A stretch of DNA of 64,000 nt from Deinococcus seoulensis (GCF_014648115.1 NZ_BMQM01000013.1:1-64000); one strand, 5' to 3'. Positions 31,651 to 44,760 are shown, counted from the stretch's first letter. Numbers and translations: made by a program. Notes: generated by a model from the letters alone, not told the origin.

Positions 31651-32066
31651 CCGTTGACTGCTCAGTGACGCTGACCTCTGCCGCCGGCTGGAGTGTCCTC
31701 GCCGAGTTCGAGACCGTCACCGTCCAGCGCCCGGACGGGGCACGCTGGGAGATCGGCTGGATGTACGGCAATCCCGAGGCTGCCGTGATCACATGGGACA
31801 GCACATACGCTGTCGTCGTCGGCTACGGTGTCATCGTGGCGGACCTCCGACGGTTCGGCGAACCCATCGCGCCCGGCCCGGACAGCCCGGCCATTCACCT
31901 CCGAGCCGACCCGTCTGAACCATGGTGGTTCGAGGCCGTGTATCAGCAGGAAGCTGGGCATGTCCGGCTGGTGGCCGACGTGTACTCCGATCAGGCTGGC
32001 GTGTACGACCTCAACCTGAGCACGCGGCGGTTCACCACACTCGTTCCATACTCCACCGAACTCTGA
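31647..32066 (+). CDS. hypothetical protein overlapping mutS
   Basis: This 139-residue protein is not recognised. It is rich in Trp (WSVLAEFE, WEIGWMYG, ITWDS, PWWFEAVY) and predicted beta strands, without membrane segments. The C-terminal part reads RLVADVYSDQAGVYDLNLSTRR. The ATG overlaps the mutS stop (ATGA), so it is co-transcribed with mutS. Codon use is less GC-biased than that of mutS, which suggests a later arrival. It could be an orphan immunity-type or accessory protein, but nothing in the sequence proves this. Confidence 0.65.
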
Positions 32067-32103
32067 CGATCATCCGTCCACTTGTCGGGCGCAAAATGGT
32101 CGA

Positions 32104-33495
32104 ATGACAGCACCGGAGCTGGGAGAGGCGGCGCTCGCGGCGTTGCGGGAAGCGTTCGGGGAGTCCCTGAGTACGGCGGGCGCGGTGCTGGACGCGCACG
32201 GCCGCGACGAGAGCGGGCTGGAGTTCGCGCGGCCCGGCGCGGTGCTGTTCGCGCGGGGCGAGGAGGACGTGGTGCGGCTGCTGGCGCTGGCGCGCGAGTT
32301 CGCCTTTCCGGTGGTGCCGTTCGCGGCGGGCAGCAGCCTGGAGGGGCAGCTGATTCCGCCGCCCGGTGCGTTGAGCCTGGACCTGAGCGGCCTGACGGGC
32401 ATCGTGGAGGTCTGTCCGGCCGGGTTTCTGGCGGTGGTGGAGCCGGGCGTGACGTACCCGCAGCTGAACCGGGCGTTGCGGCCGCACGGGTTGTTCTTTC
32501 CGGTGGATCCGGGGGCGGAGGCGACGCTGGGCGGCATGGCGTCCACGAACGCGAGTGGCACGGCGGCCGTGCGGTACGGCACGACGCGCGAGAACGTGCT
32601 GGCGCTGCGGGTGGCGCTGGCGGACGGGCGGGTGCTGAGCCTGGGCAGCCGGGCGCGCAAGAGCAGCGCCGGGTACGACCTGCGGCACCTGTTCCTGGGC
32701 GCGGAGGGCACGCTGGGGGTGATCACGCAGCTGACGGTGCGGCTGTGGCCGCTTCCGGCGCACCGGGCGGCGCTGCGCGGGGCGTTCCCGGACGTGACGG
32801 CGGCGGCGGACGCAGCGGCGCGGGTGATGGGCGCGGCCCTGCAACCCGAGCGGCTGGAACTGATGGACGCGCAGGGGTTGCGGGCCGTGAACCGGCACCT
32901 GGGCCGGGCGTTCCCGGAGGTGCCGACCCTGTGGGCTGAGTTGACCGGGCCGTCCGGGGCGGCGCTGGAGGAGGCGCTGTCGCTGTGCGCGGAGCTGTTC
33001 CGGGATGCGGGCGCGCGGGACGTGCAGGTGGCGCGCGGCGCGGCTGAACTGGAGGGGTTGTGGGAGGCGCGGCATCAGGCGTTCTATGCGCTCAGGGCGC
33101 TGTATCCGGGCGAGGTGTTCCTGAGCACGGACCTGTGCGTGCCGCTGCATGAGCTGGCGGGCGTGATCGCGTTCACCGGGGCGCAGCTTCAGGAGGCCGG
33201 GCTGGACGCGAGCGTGCTGGGGCACGTGGGGGACGGGAATTTTCACGTGCTGTTCCACGCCCCGGCTGGTGACACAGGCACCTGGGAGCGGATCGGGGTC
33301 ACGTACGACCGGATGGTGGCCGAGACGCTGCGGGTGGGCGGCACGTGCAGCGGCGAGCATGGCGTGGGCCTGCACAAGCGGCGATTCCTGCGGGCGCAGC
33401 ACGGCGAGGCGCTGGACCTGATGCGCGAGATCAAGGCGCTGCTGGACCCGCTGAACATCCTGAATCCAGGGAAGGTGCTGCCGGACGAACGCTGA
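32104..33495 (+). CDS. FAD-linked oxidase, GlcD/D-lactate dehydrogenase type
   Basis: This is a 463-residue flavoprotein of the GlcD / D-2-hydroxyacid dehydrogenase family. The FAD_binding_4 domain is visible in FPVVPFAAGSSLEGQLIPPP and GGMASTNASGTAAVRYGTTRENVL. The C-terminal FAD-oxidase cap contains HVGDGNFHVLFH and the ending CSGEHGVGLHKRRFL with LNPGKVLPDE. Substrates are likely glycolate, D-lactate or another 2-hydroxyacid, with electrons going to the quinone pool or a cytochrome. The gene stands between mutS and mutL without overlaps. Confidence 0.9.
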   Translation: MTAPELGEAALAALREAFGESLSTAGAVLDAHGRDESGLEFARPGAVLFARGEEDVVRLLALAREFAFPVVPFAAGSSLEGQLIPPPGALSLDLSGLTGIVEVCPAGFLAVVEPGVTYPQLNRALRPHGLFFPVDPGAEATLGGMASTNASGTAAVRYGTTRENVLALRVALADGRVLSLGSRARKSSAGYDLRHLFLGAEGTLGVITQLTVRLWPLPAHRAALRGAFPDVTAAADAAARVMGAALQPERLELMDAQGLRAVNRHLGRAFPEVPTLWAELTGPSGAALEEALSLCAELFRDAGARDVQVARGAAELEGLWEARHQAFYALRALYPGEVFLSTDLCVPLHELAGVIAFTGAQLQEAGLDASVLGHVGDGNFHVLFHAPAGDTGTWERIGVTYDRMVAETLRVGGTCSGEHGVGLHKRRFLRAQHGEALDLMREIKALLDPLNILNPGKVLPDER

Positions 33496-33568
33496 ACACC
33501 CGGTCGTCCCTGAAAAAGCGGTGCGGGGCGGGATTGGTGGGGCGGGGCTGCGCTAGCCTCGGGGCACG

Positions 33569-35209
<1,641 letters not shown>

Positions 35210-35270
35210 CCGGGGGACCGCTGACCGGAGGGGCGCGGCGCCGGGTGTGGCCGGGTGTAGCGGCTGCGGG

Positions 35271-35864
35271 CTACGTTCCGTCCGGGCGGGTGTCGTGGCG
35301 GTCGGCGCCCAGGGTGGCGTACACGCTGCGGCCCAGGTACAGGGCGGGCGGGGCGGCGAGCAGGCCGCGCGCGTCGAAGGCGTCCGGGTCGAAGCGGACC
35401 TGCTGCACGTGCCCGACGATCAGGTCGTGATCCCCGACCGGGATGACCTGCGTGACCCGGCAGGTGTAGTGCAGGTACGCGCCGCTCAGCGCCAGCGGCT
35501 GCTCGCCCAGGGTGGGCAGGTTCAGCAGGGCGTGCTTGTCGGTGCCGTCGTGGGCGCTGTGCAGGCCGCTGCCGTGGATGGCGTCCGCGCGGGCCAGCGG
35601 CAGGAAGTTCACGCCGAACGCCCCGGACGCGCGGATCAGCGGGTACGTGGCGCGCTCGCGGCCCAGCGACACGCCGTACAGGGGGGGCGTCTCGCTCAGG
35701 GCGGTGTGCCAGCCGGCCGCCATGACGTTGCGCGTTCCGGCGTGCGCGGCCGTGACGAGCGCGACCGTGCCGGGGTAGTACCCGAAGAGGCGGGTGGTGG
35801 TCTGCGTCAGCCGCGTGGCGGGGGCCGGGTGATCGGTCAGGGACGGGTGGGAGTGCGGGGACAT
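35271..35864 (-). CDS. flavin reductase-family (FMN-binding split-barrel) protein
   Basis: This 197-residue protein is of the flavin reductase-like type. GYYPGTVALVTAAHAGTRNVMAAGW and HTALSETPPLYGVSLGRERATYPLI are the usual FMN-binding strands, followed by GAFGVNFLPLARADAIHGSGL. The C-terminal CRVTQVIPVGDHDLIVGHVQQ is also typical. It probably reduces FMN or binds it for an unknown partner oxygenase. The start at 35864 lies 8 nt after TATGCT on the minus strand. It is convergent with mutL and divergent from gltX. Confidence 0.85.
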   Translation of the reverse strand: MSPHSHPSLTDHPAPATRLTQTTTRLFGYYPGTVALVTAAHAGTRNVMAAGWHTALSETPPLYGVSLGRERATYPLIRASGAFGVNFLPLARADAIHGSGLHSAHDGTDKHALLNLPTLGEQPLALSGAYLHYTCRVTQVIPVGDHDLIVGHVQQVRFDPDAFDARGLLAAPPALYLGRSVYATLGADRHDTRPDGT

Positions 35865-35943
35865 GCCCTCGCAGCATAGGTCCTGGCAGCCGAGGGGGCG
35901 GGCGGCGGGACGTGCGGGAAGGCAGGAACACCTCGCCGCCTCG

Positions 35944-35949
35944 TATGCT
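35944..35949 (+). promoter_or_regulatory. -10 box of gltX (leaderless layout)
   Basis: TATGCT lies 7 nt before the ATG at 35957. Confidence 0.5.
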
Positions 35950-35956
35950 GTGCGGC

Positions 35957-37374
<1,418 letters not shown>

Positions 37375-37378
<4 letters not shown>

Positions 37379-37728
37379 CGCTGATCGCCCCCATGCTGGT
37401 GGGCCTGATTGCCCTGCTGCACGTGTACATCATGGTGCTGGAGATGTTCCTGTGGACCACCCCGCGCGCCATGAAGGCCTTCGGGACCACGCCGGAACTC
37501 GCGGCGCAGACCCGCGTCATGGCGGGCAACCAGGGCCTGTACAACGGCTTCCTGGCGGCGGGCCTGATCTGGGGCCTGATCACGGGTTCGGCGGCCATTC
37601 AGCTGTTCTTCCTGGCGTGCGTGGCGGTTGCGGGCCTGTACGGCGCGGCGACCGCGAACCGCCGCATCCTGTTCATTCAGACGGTGCCCGCTGCGCTGGC
37701 GATCCTGGCGGTCCTGCTGGCCCGCTGA
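37375..37728 (+). CDS. DUF1304 membrane protein
   Basis: This is a 117-residue small membrane protein with four hydrophobic segments (about 4-25, 52-70, 72-92, 98-116). The opening APMLVGLIALLHVYIMVLEM and MAGNQGLYNGFLAAGLIWG are the DUF1304 signature. The function is unknown for the family. The ATG overlaps the gltX stop, yet a TAGGCT box (37363-37368) 6 nt upstream, inside gltX, could drive its own leaderless transcript. A strong terminator follows. Confidence 0.85.
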
Positions 37729-37735
37729 AAACGGC

Positions 37736-37786
37736 ACAACCGGAAGGGCGGCATTCCTCAACGGGGAGCGCCGCCCTTCCGGTTGT
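37736..37786. terminator. bidirectional terminator
   Basis: A 17-bp perfect stem (37736-37752 and 37770-37786, arms beginning ACAACCGGAAGG) has a 17-nt loop and lies between the convergent DUF1304 and META-domain genes. Confidence 0.8.
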
Positions 37787-37799
37787 ATGGGGCCTGCCT

Positions 37800-39002
37800 T
37801 CAGCGGGCCTGGAATTCCCAGCGTTCGGCGGGCGCGTCGGCCGTGGCAGGCACCGTCAGGGTCAGGGTCTGCCCGCGTCCGGCGGCGCCCTGCACGGTCA
37901 GGGTGGGCGCGCGGTCCAGCAGGCCGATCAGGTTCACGCCGGTTTCCGGGCAGGCCACGCGGGTCGTGAAGGCCGGGCCGGTCAGGGTCAGCACGGCGCC
38001 GCCCGACACGGCGCCGCGCAGGGCGTAGGGGGCGCCCACGTTGTTGCAGCCGTCCACACCGCCCACCCGCCCGTCCCGGAAGGTCAGGCTGACGGGCCGC
38101 GCAGTGGCGGGGGCGGGCGCACCGTTCACGCGGGTCAGGGTGTACGTGGCGGCCGGGTCGGGCGCAGTGGGTGTGGTCGCCGGGGTCGCGGCAGGCTGGG
38201 GGCCGCGCGTGAGGGTCAGGGTGCCGCCCGCGCCGCTGAGGGTCAGGCTGCTGCCTGCCTGCGTGACGCTCAGGGGGGCGCGCAGCAGGGCCAGCAGGGC
38301 CGTTTCCGCCTGCGCCTGGGGGACCGGGCAGGCCATGCGGGTCGAGCTGACCGGCCCGAAGGTCACGCGCGCCGGGCCGCCCAGCAGCGCCCCGGTGCCG
38401 CGCAGCGCGTTGCAGCCGACCGCGCCGCCCAGCGTGACTTTCGGGCCGTCGAAGCTGACGTTCAGCAGACTGCTCGTGGGCAGGTCGCGCCCTGCGGCGT
38501 TCAGGCGCGTGACGGTCCAGGCGCCGTTCAGGCTGATGTTCACAGGGGCCGCGGGACGGGCCTCCAGCGCGCGGAAGGTCAGGCGGCCCTTCCCGGCGCT
38601 CAGGGTCAGGGTGTCGCCGTTCAGGGCGTAGCGGGTGGTGGCGCGCAGCAGGTTCAGGTAATCCTCGCGCAGGGCCAGGGCGGCGTCGGTGCAGTGGTCG
38701 GTGTCGCCGCCCTGCACGCCGCGCAGCAGCAGCGTGGCCGTTTTCAGCGGGCCGGCAGCGCCCAGGCGGGCCGCGCCGGTCAGGGCGCTGCATCCGGTGC
38801 TGCCGCCCACGGTCAGGTCCGGGCCACTGCCGGTCAGGGTCAGGGTGGGGCGGGTCAGGGGCGCGCCGGGCGTGATGGGTGCGTTCCCGGCGGGCTGCAC
38901 GGTCTGGAGGGTCCAGGTCGTGCCGACCAGCGCGGGAGAGGCCGGGGTGGGCGCGGGCAGCGAGGTCAGGACGGCCAGGGTCAGGGGCAGCAGGGCGCTC
39001 AT
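37800..39002 (-). CDS. exported protein with three META (HslJ-like) domains
   Basis: This 400-residue protein has a signal peptide (MSALLPLTLAVLTSLPAPTPA) and three tandem META domains at about 25-147, 155-268 and 282-396. Each contains the family motif around a Gly-Cys: GGSTGCSALTG, GGAVGCNALRG and VDGCNNVGAPY, with a second conserved Cys (DHC, MAC, VAC) likely forming a disulfide. META/HslJ proteins are associated with envelope stress and secretion, but their biochemical role is unknown. A short Thr/Pro linker precedes the third domain. Confidence 0.82.
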   Translation of the reverse strand: MSALLPLTLAVLTSLPAPTPASPALVGTTWTLQTVQPAGNAPITPGAPLTRPTLTLTGSGPDLTVGGSTGCSALTGAARLGAAGPLKTATLLLRGVQGGDTDHCTDAALALREDYLNLLRATTRYALNGDTLTLSAGKGRLTFRALEARPAAPVNISLNGAWTVTRLNAAGRDLPTSSLLNVSFDGPKVTLGGAVGCNALRGTGALLGGPARVTFGPVSSTRMACPVPQAQAETALLALLRAPLSVTQAGSSLTLSGAGGTLTLTRGPQPAATPATTPTAPDPAATYTLTRVNGAPAPATARPVSLTFRDGRVGGVDGCNNVGAPYALRGAVSGGAVLTLTGPAFTTRVACPETGVNLIGLLDRAPTLTVQGAAGRGQTLTLTVPATADAPAERWEFQAR

Positions 39003-39205
39003 GAGAACGGTTGTACACCGCGTTCCTGATGGGCGCGTGACGGGCGGTCAGGACGGCGGGGCGGGACAGTCGGGTGCGGCAGTGCGTAGAATGGCACCCA
39101 AACGCCCGTTAGGGTCCGGGAGGTGCGGCGCGAACCGTCCTCCGGCCCCTCTGAATGCAAGTGTGCGCCGCCCGGCCTGTCCGGGACGGGGGCAGGAGGA
39201 ACGAC

Positions 39206-39631
<426 letters not shown>

Positions 39632-39654
39632 GCCTGTCATGATGCCGGGCATGA

Positions 39655-39807
39655 TACGGATTCCGTTTGTTTCGTTAACAACCTGGAAGGGCGCCGGGTC
39701 GTCAACTCCACGTCCGGAACCCGTTTCGCTCCTCCTCTGCGGCGCAGCTCTACGAGTCGCATCCGCGCGGATTGAAGGCCTTGTAAGCCCTTCAACCGGA
39801 GTCCGTA
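39655..39807 (+). mobile_element. MITE-like element, copy D (TGA duplication)
   Basis: This is a 153-bp element flanked by TGA at 39652-39654 and 39808-39810, with ends TACGGATTCCG and GGAGTCCGTA. The first hairpin uses the variant arms GTTAACAACCTGG / CCGGGTCGTCAAC. An insertion enlarges the right half (TCCTCTGCGGCGCAGCTCTACGAG region). It forms the left boundary of the MFS gene and is inverted relative to copy E. Confidence 0.85.
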
Positions 39808-39828
39808 TGACTGCCCCCGGACCCGCCC

Positions 39829-41034
39829 ATGAGTGACGCCGCGCTGCCCCGCCCGGCCCTGGACATCGGGCGACTGGCGCCGCTGTACTCCGCGCAGGCA
39901 CTGGCGACCGGCGCGACCACCGTCAGCACCGTGCTGGCCAGCCTGATCATGAGCGGCCTGCACTTCGAGGCGCTGGTGGGCCTGCCCAGCACCCTGATCA
40001 GCACGTCGGCGGCGCTGTCGGCCGGGGCGTTCGGGGCGCTGATGATCCGCCGGGGCCGCCGCACCGGCCTGAGTGCCGCCTTCGTGCTGGGCGCCGTGGG
40101 GGCCGCCGTGGGCTTCGTGGGTGCCCGCTGGGCGCTGCTGCCGGTGTTCCTGCTGGGAGCCTGCATGATGGGCGCCGCGCAGGGCGGCTACCAGCAGGCC
40201 CGTTACGCCGCTGCCGAGAGTGTGCCCGACGACCGGCGCGGCGCGGCGCTGGGCGCCCTGATGCTCATGAGCGTGCTCGGGTCGTTCCTGATGACCGGCG
40301 CGTCCCGGCCCATCGAGGCGCTGGGCGCGGCGCTGGGCAGCACCCCGGAGGTCGCCGGGTGGCTGGTGGGCGGCGCGCTGCTGGGCGTCGCGGCCCTGCT
40401 GATCCGCCTGTGGCGACCCACCACTGCTTCCATCACTGCTTCCTTCCCTGCGCACGCCACGCTGCCCGCCCAGACCGCCGCCCCCGCGAAACTGACAGTC
40501 CGGGCGGCCTTCGCCATTCCCGGCGTGCGCAGCACCGCGCTGGCCCTGGCGACCGCGCAGGGCCTGATGGTCACCCTGATGAGCCTCACGCCGCTGCGGG
40601 CGCACCACATGGGCATGGATCACGGCGCGGTCGCCGCGCTGATCAGCGGGCACATCCTGGGCATGTTCGGTTTCGGCTGGCTGACCGGACCCCTGATCGA
40701 CCGCCTGGGCCTGCGCTTCGGGTACGTGGGCGGCGCGCTGCTGCTGGCCGCCGCCGCCCTGTGCGCCCCCCTGAGCGGCGCGGCGTGGCTGGCCGTCAGC
40801 ATGTTCGGGCTGGGCCTCGGCTGGAACCTCGCGTTCGTGGCGGGCAGCAAGGCCCTGACCCGCTTCCCGGCCGCGCAGGGCGTCACGGACGGCCTGGGGT
40901 ACGTCGCGGCGGGCGTGGGGACCGCGCTGGGCGGCGTGATCATCGCCCGCGCCGGTTTCCCCGTGCTGGCCGCAGGCTGCGCCGTCCTGGCACTGCTGCC
41001 GCTGATCAGCGCGTGGCGGGTCCGGGCTGCCTGA
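39829..41034 (+). CDS. MFS transporter bracketed by MITEs
   Basis: This is a 401-residue major facilitator superfamily permease with about 12 hydrophobic helices (for example LGAVGAAVGFVGARWALLPV, LGVAALLIRLW, MFGLGLGWNLAFVAG). The substrate is unknown. A central loop between helices 6 and 7 (about 190-220) is Ser/Thr/Ala-rich. The ATG at 39829 is 19 nt after MITE copy D. The TGA stop is the duplication next to MITE copy E. The gene is thus enclosed by an inverted pair of the same element. Confidence 0.87.
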   Translation: MSDAALPRPALDIGRLAPLYSAQALATGATTVSTVLASLIMSGLHFEALVGLPSTLISTSAALSAGAFGALMIRRGRRTGLSAAFVLGAVGAAVGFVGARWALLPVFLLGACMMGAAQGGYQQARYAAAESVPDDRRGAALGALMLMSVLGSFLMTGASRPIEALGAALGSTPEVAGWLVGGALLGVAALLIRLWRPTTASITASFPAHATLPAQTAAPAKLTVRAAFAIPGVRSTALALATAQGLMVTLMSLTPLRAHHMGMDHGAVAALISGHILGMFGFGWLTGPLIDRLGLRFGYVGGALLLAAAALCAPLSGAAWLAVSMFGLGLGWNLAFVAGSKALTRFPAAQGVTDGLGYVAAGVGTALGGVIIARAGFPVLAAGCAVLALLPLISAWRVRAA

Positions 41035-41168
41035 TACGGACTCCGATTGAAGGGTCTTTGCAGCCCCTTCAATCCGAGCGGATGCGAGTAGGAGCAAAAC
41101 GGGTTCCGGACGTGGAGTTGGCAATCCGGTGAAGTTCCGGATTGTCAGCGAAACAAACGGAACCCGTA
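41035..41168 (-). mobile_element. MITE-like element, copy E (TGA duplication)
   Basis: This is a 134-bp element flanked by TGA at 41032-41034 (the stop codon of the MFS gene) and 41169-41171. Its orientation is opposite to copy D. Hairpins: ATTGAAGGGTCTTTGCAGCCCCTTCAAT and CAATCCGG / CCGGATTG. The second is again changed on both arms relative to copy C. Confidence 0.85.
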
Positions 41169-41184
41169 TGACCCGTGACCGGCC

Positions 41185-41232
41185 CCCTCACCCGCCCCTT
41201 CGGGGCACCCTCTCCCGCAGGGGGCGAGGGTC
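41185..41232. repeat. REP-like GC-rich hairpin sequence
   Basis: Two adjacent stem-loops are seen: CGCCCCTTCGGGGCA-type, and ACCCTC...GAGGGT. They resemble short extragenic palindromes, but no second good copy is seen in this window. Confidence 0.35.
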
Positions 41233-41269
41233 AACTCCCTCTTCCCCACCGGTCATGTTTCTGGAGTGG

Positions 41270-42559
41270 TCAGGGGTTGGGGGCGCTGACGAAGGTGTCG
41301 TCGCCGGGCGTGGCGCTGCTCTTGCCGCCGTTCTGGTCGTAGCGCACGCCGCTGTTCATGCGGGTCACGGCGACCGACTGGGTGTTCGCGGCGCTGACGG
41401 CGCCGTTCGCGGCGAACGAGCGGCTCCAGAGGTACCAGCGGGGCGCGGCGCCGTGCTTGCGGGCCAGTCCGCTGGCGGGGTTCAGGTCGAACACGTAGTC
41501 CGGGAAGACCTCGGTGCGGCTGATGAATTTCGCCATGTTCAGGTTGTTGTCGCCGCCCAGGTCGAGCAGGCGGCTGGTCTTGATCCATTCGACGGCCACG
41601 CCGCTGCTTTTCAGGGTCTGCGCGATGCGGGCGCTGCGGGCGGCGGGGTTCGCGTCGGGGCTCAGGTAGGCGTACGAGTGACCGTAGTCGGCGGTGGCGG
41701 GCGACCAGAACGGGTCGGCCAGGATCACGCGCCGGGGGCGTTTCGCGGCGCTCAGGGCAGGGTCGGCGTAGGCTTTCTCGGTCATGGCGAGGGCCATCTG
41801 CGCGCCCAGCGAGTGCCCCATGACGCGCACACCCTCGGCGCCGCTGTACGTCCACTGGCTCAGGGCGCTGCGGTACGCGTTGTAGAACAGTTGCCCGGCA
41901 CTGACGGTGGGGGCGCCCGTCACCGAGTACGCGCCGGTCGGGGTGCGGTAGCGCATGCCGATGTTCTGCGTTCGGCCCAGCGTGTCGCGGTACGAGTACC
42001 CGGCCGTCCAGATCTTCGCCTGCGAGTGGTACGGGACGCTGACGGTGCCCTCGTCGTCGGCGAGTTGCGTCCAGTGGAACAGCGCCACGTTCCACCCGGC
42101 GTTGATCCAGGCGTCCGCGACGTTCAGTTTGCCGTCGCTGAAGTAGAAGTTGTCTCGCACGCCCGCCACCGTGCTGCCGTCCTGCCAGCCGTGCACGAAC
42201 AGCATCACGGGCTTTGCCGGGTCGTAGTAGCCGCTGATGGCCGCGCCGTCCGCGCGGGCCTTGCAGCCCACCCCGCCGGGGCTGCCGCTCTCGCCCCTGG
42301 CGTACCAGTACACGCCGGTATCCAGGCCGCTCTGACCGAACGGCAGGGCCAGTTGCGTGGCGCAGGAGGCCGCCTGGGCACTCAGGACACCGCCCCGGCC
42401 ACCCTCGGCCAGCAGCGCCGTCTGCGCCTCACTGAACCCCGCCGGGAGGCCGGCAGTGGCCGCCAGTTGCGGCTGCGGGGCAGACGAGCAGGCCGCCAGC
42501 ACGGCACTCAGGATCAGGGCGGCAGGCAGACGGGCAGACGACAGGAACGATCTGGGCAT
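41270..42559 (-). CDS. esterase/lipase-like lipoprotein
   Basis: This is a 429-residue predicted lipoprotein. The signal peptide ends with the lipobox LAAC ([11 protein letters not shown]), so Cys about 21 should be acylated. The alpha/beta-hydrolase core shows [14 protein letters not shown] (oxyanion region) and the nucleophile elbow [14 protein letters not shown], with a later acidic/His region around LADPFWSP. The substrate is unknown. The start [12 protein letters not shown] at 42559 is chosen because it has GGAGGAAG 6-13 nt upstream and begins the signal peptide. The longer frame reads through tandem repeats that lie in the leader. Confidence 0.8.
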   Translation of the reverse strand: MPRSFLSSARLPAALILSAVLAACSSAPQPQLAATAGLPAGFSEAQTALLAEGGRGGVLSAQAASCATQLALPFGQSGLDTGVYWYARGESGSPGGVGCKARADGAAISGYYDPAKPVMLFVHGWQDGSTVAGVRDNFYFSDGKLNVADAWINAGWNVALFHWTQLADDEGTVSVPYHSQAKIWTAGYSYRDTLGRTQNIGMRYRTPTGAYSVTGAPTVSAGQLFYNAYRSALSQWTYSGAEGVRVMGHSLGAQMALAMTEKAYADPALSAAKRPRRVILADPFWSPATADYGHSYAYLSPDANPAARSARIAQTLKSSGVAVEWIKTSRLLDLGGDNNLNMAKFISRTEVFPDYVFDLNPASGLARKHGAAPRWYLWSRSFAANGAVSAANTQSVAVTRMNSGVRYDQNGGKSSATPGDDTFVSAPNP

Positions 42560-42600
42560 ACGGGACTTCCTCCGGGCAGAGCGGAACACGGCGGGCCGAA

Positions 42601-42645
42601 CAGGGATAGGCCGAAGAGGGATAGGCCGAACAGGGATGGGCCGGG
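42601..42645. repeat. 15-bp tandem repeat, three units
   Basis: Units of CAGGGATAGGCCGAA occur with single substitutions (42601-42615, 42616-42630, 42631-42645). They lie in the region upstream of the lipoprotein gene, where they could affect its transcription or leader structure. Confidence 0.65.
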
Positions 42646-42749
42646 CAACGGCGCGCCGGCCGGAAACTGAAGTTGTAGGTGCAAGCGGCACCATACGTCA
42701 CCCTGCTGGCCTGAAAACAGTCCCCGCAGTTCAACAATCCCGGCCCATG

Positions 42750-42772
42750 AAAAAACCCCCCGGTGTGGGGGG
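42750..42772 (-). terminator. terminator of the tRNA-Ser gene
   Basis: On the minus strand, CCCCCC-ACACC-GGGGGG is followed by TTTTTT, a classic intrinsic terminator 73 nt downstream of the tRNA. Confidence 0.85.
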
Positions 42773-42844
42773 CGGCAGAGGCATCGAAGCAATGAAAAGA
42801 GCGCCGAGCAGGCCTGGGGCCGACTGCGACGCTCTGATTCTGGC

Positions 42845-42954
<110 letters not shown>

Positions 42955-43032
42955 GTCAGGGCAGGAAAATCAAATCTGGGTGCCGACCCGTGTGCCGTCC
43001 GGCCCGGAGGGATGCGCGGCCCGCCGATGCCC

Positions 43033-43038
43033 TAGAAT
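43033..43038 (+). promoter_or_regulatory. -10 box of plsY (leaderless GTG start)
   Basis: TAGAAT lies 6 nt before the GTG at 43045, so the mRNA likely begins with the GTG codon. Confidence 0.5.
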
Positions 43039-43044
43039 GCAACT

Positions 43045-43656
<612 letters not shown>

Positions 43657-43752
43657 GCCCCGCGCACCGGCGGGGGCCGTCCGTGCGCTATGCTGGGCGG
43701 GTCAAGACAACTGAACGGCGGGACCCCGGCCCCGTCACGTTGCGAGGAGTGC

Positions 43753-44052
43753 ATGTCGGCCAGGATTCGCGTTTACGGTAAGGAAGCGGTGTTCACGCAG
43801 GGCGCGTGGCAGTGCGACGACGAGAGCCTCCAGGCGATGCTGCAGGCGCTGGCCGACCCGCGCGCCGTCACCGAGGAGCAGGAGCGCACGCACGCGCTGT
43901 ACGCCGCCGGACGCTTCGGGGGCCTGATCGCCACCGAGTACGGCTGGGAAGCCGCGCCGCACCCGGAAGCGGAAATCAAGATGGAGGACTTCGCCCCGGC
44001 CCGGCAACCCGAACGCGCCGGATGGCTGAGCTTCCTACGCAAGCGCAAGTAA
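43753..44052 (+). CDS. hypothetical 99-aa protein
   Basis: This 99-residue soluble protein is not recognised. The N-terminus is [23 protein letters not shown], the middle is helical and acidic with [22 protein letters not shown], and the C-terminus is basic (WLSFLRKRK). GAGGAG lies 5-10 nt before the ATG, and TATGCT near 43690 could be the -10 box of a 55-nt leader. It runs 18 nt into the convergent gene. No domain is assigned. Confidence 0.65.
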   Translation: MSARIRVYGKEAVFTQGAWQCDDESLQAMLQALADPRAVTEEQERTHALYAAGRFGGLIATEYGWEAAPHPEAEIKMEDFAPARQPERAGWLSFLRKRK

Positions 44053-44571
44053 CGTCAGGCTCCGCACGAGTCGCCGAATCACGGCGTCCGGCAGGTCAGG
44101 CAGTGGAGTCACCTCGAAGGCCGACCACACCTCATCCGCTGATGCCTCCGGCAGATGCCCCCAGTCCACCTGCGGCTGCGGCGAATCCGCGTAAGAGACC
44201 TCCCATCCCGGCCACCGTTCCTTCAGAAGTTCCAGGGCCGCCCCCCTCAACGGCGGGGTCATGCGGGACAGATGCTCGCGGAGTTCAGGTGCCCGGCCCT
44301 TCGCCCGCTCTGCCCAGTGCCCGAAGCCCGCATACTCTGAAATCTTCAACTGCCGGTGATCCATGTACACGACAGCGAAGTCTTCAGGAATCAGCCGCAT
44401 GGTGTTCGGGCCGACGGCGTCTGGCCAGATGTCACGTTGTTCCTTGAACCAGGCCACGAAGACTGCCGGGCCAGCAACCAGGATGTCAGCCAGACCCAGC
44501 GCACCCCACCTGTCGGAATGAAAGCTCACCTGACCGTCCGAGATCAGCGCGACATGGCAGCGGTGTGACAT
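44035..44571 (-). CDS. hypothetical 178-aa protein
   Basis: This 178-residue protein is not recognised. It has a Trp-rich N-terminal half (VAWFKEQRDIWPDAVG, FGHWAERA) and a helical C-terminal half ending [13 protein letters not shown]. There is no signal peptide or membrane segment. The ATG at 44571 lies 6 nt after TATCCT on the minus strand. Base composition is a little lower in GC than that of its neighbours. It shows general features of immunity or phage-defence accessory proteins, but no specific match can be claimed. Its 3' end overlaps 43753-44052. Confidence 0.65.
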   Translation of the reverse strand: MSHRCHVALISDGQVSFHSDRWGALGLADILVAGPAVFVAWFKEQRDIWPDAVGPNTMRLIPEDFAVVYMDHRQLKISEYAGFGHWAERAKGRAPELREHLSRMTPPLRGAALELLKERWPGWEVSYADSPQPQVDWGHLPEASADEVWSAFEVTPLPDLPDAVIRRLVRSLTLLALA

Positions 44572-44691
44572 GGTCAGAGGATACTGAATCGGTTTCAGGC
44601 GGCGGAGATCAGGTTCGTTCCGCAGACTGCGTGGCACCTGCGTCTCCACTGGACTGGCCCCCCACGGTCCCTTCACGCTAGGCAGGCAGCC

Positions 44692-44720
44692 TTGACCCCC
44701 GGAGGGGCAGCGCCTACGCT
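44692..44720 (+). promoter_or_regulatory. promoter of the asd attenuator
   Basis: TTGACC (44692-44697), a 17-bp spacer and TACGCT (44715-44720) lie 7 nt before the leader peptide ATG. Confidence 0.75.
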
Positions 44721-44727
44721 GGGGGGC

Positions 44728-44760
44728 ATGAACGCCGTCATGACCACCATTACCCCGTGA
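44728..44760 (+). CDS. threonine/isoleucine-rich leader peptide of asd
   Basis: This is a 10-residue peptide, MNAVMTTITP. It has two Thr codons, one Ile codon and one Thr codon in a row after an internal Met, before a Pro and a TGA. It begins 7 nt after the -10 box, so it should be leaderless. Thr, Ile and Met are all end products of the pathway fed by aspartate-semialdehyde, as in the thr operon leader of enteric bacteria. It is followed at once by the mutually exclusive hairpins described for 44761-44812. Confidence 0.7.
   Translation: MNAVMTTITP

Noticed and set aside
39807..39828. Alternative start of the MFS gene at the ATG formed by the MITE border
   Set aside because: The ATG at the element edge is not in the MFS frame.
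41185..41232. Possible second mobile repeat family next to MITE copy E
   Set aside because: Only GC-rich hairpins with no clear ends, duplication or second copy in the window; kept only as a weak repeat feature.
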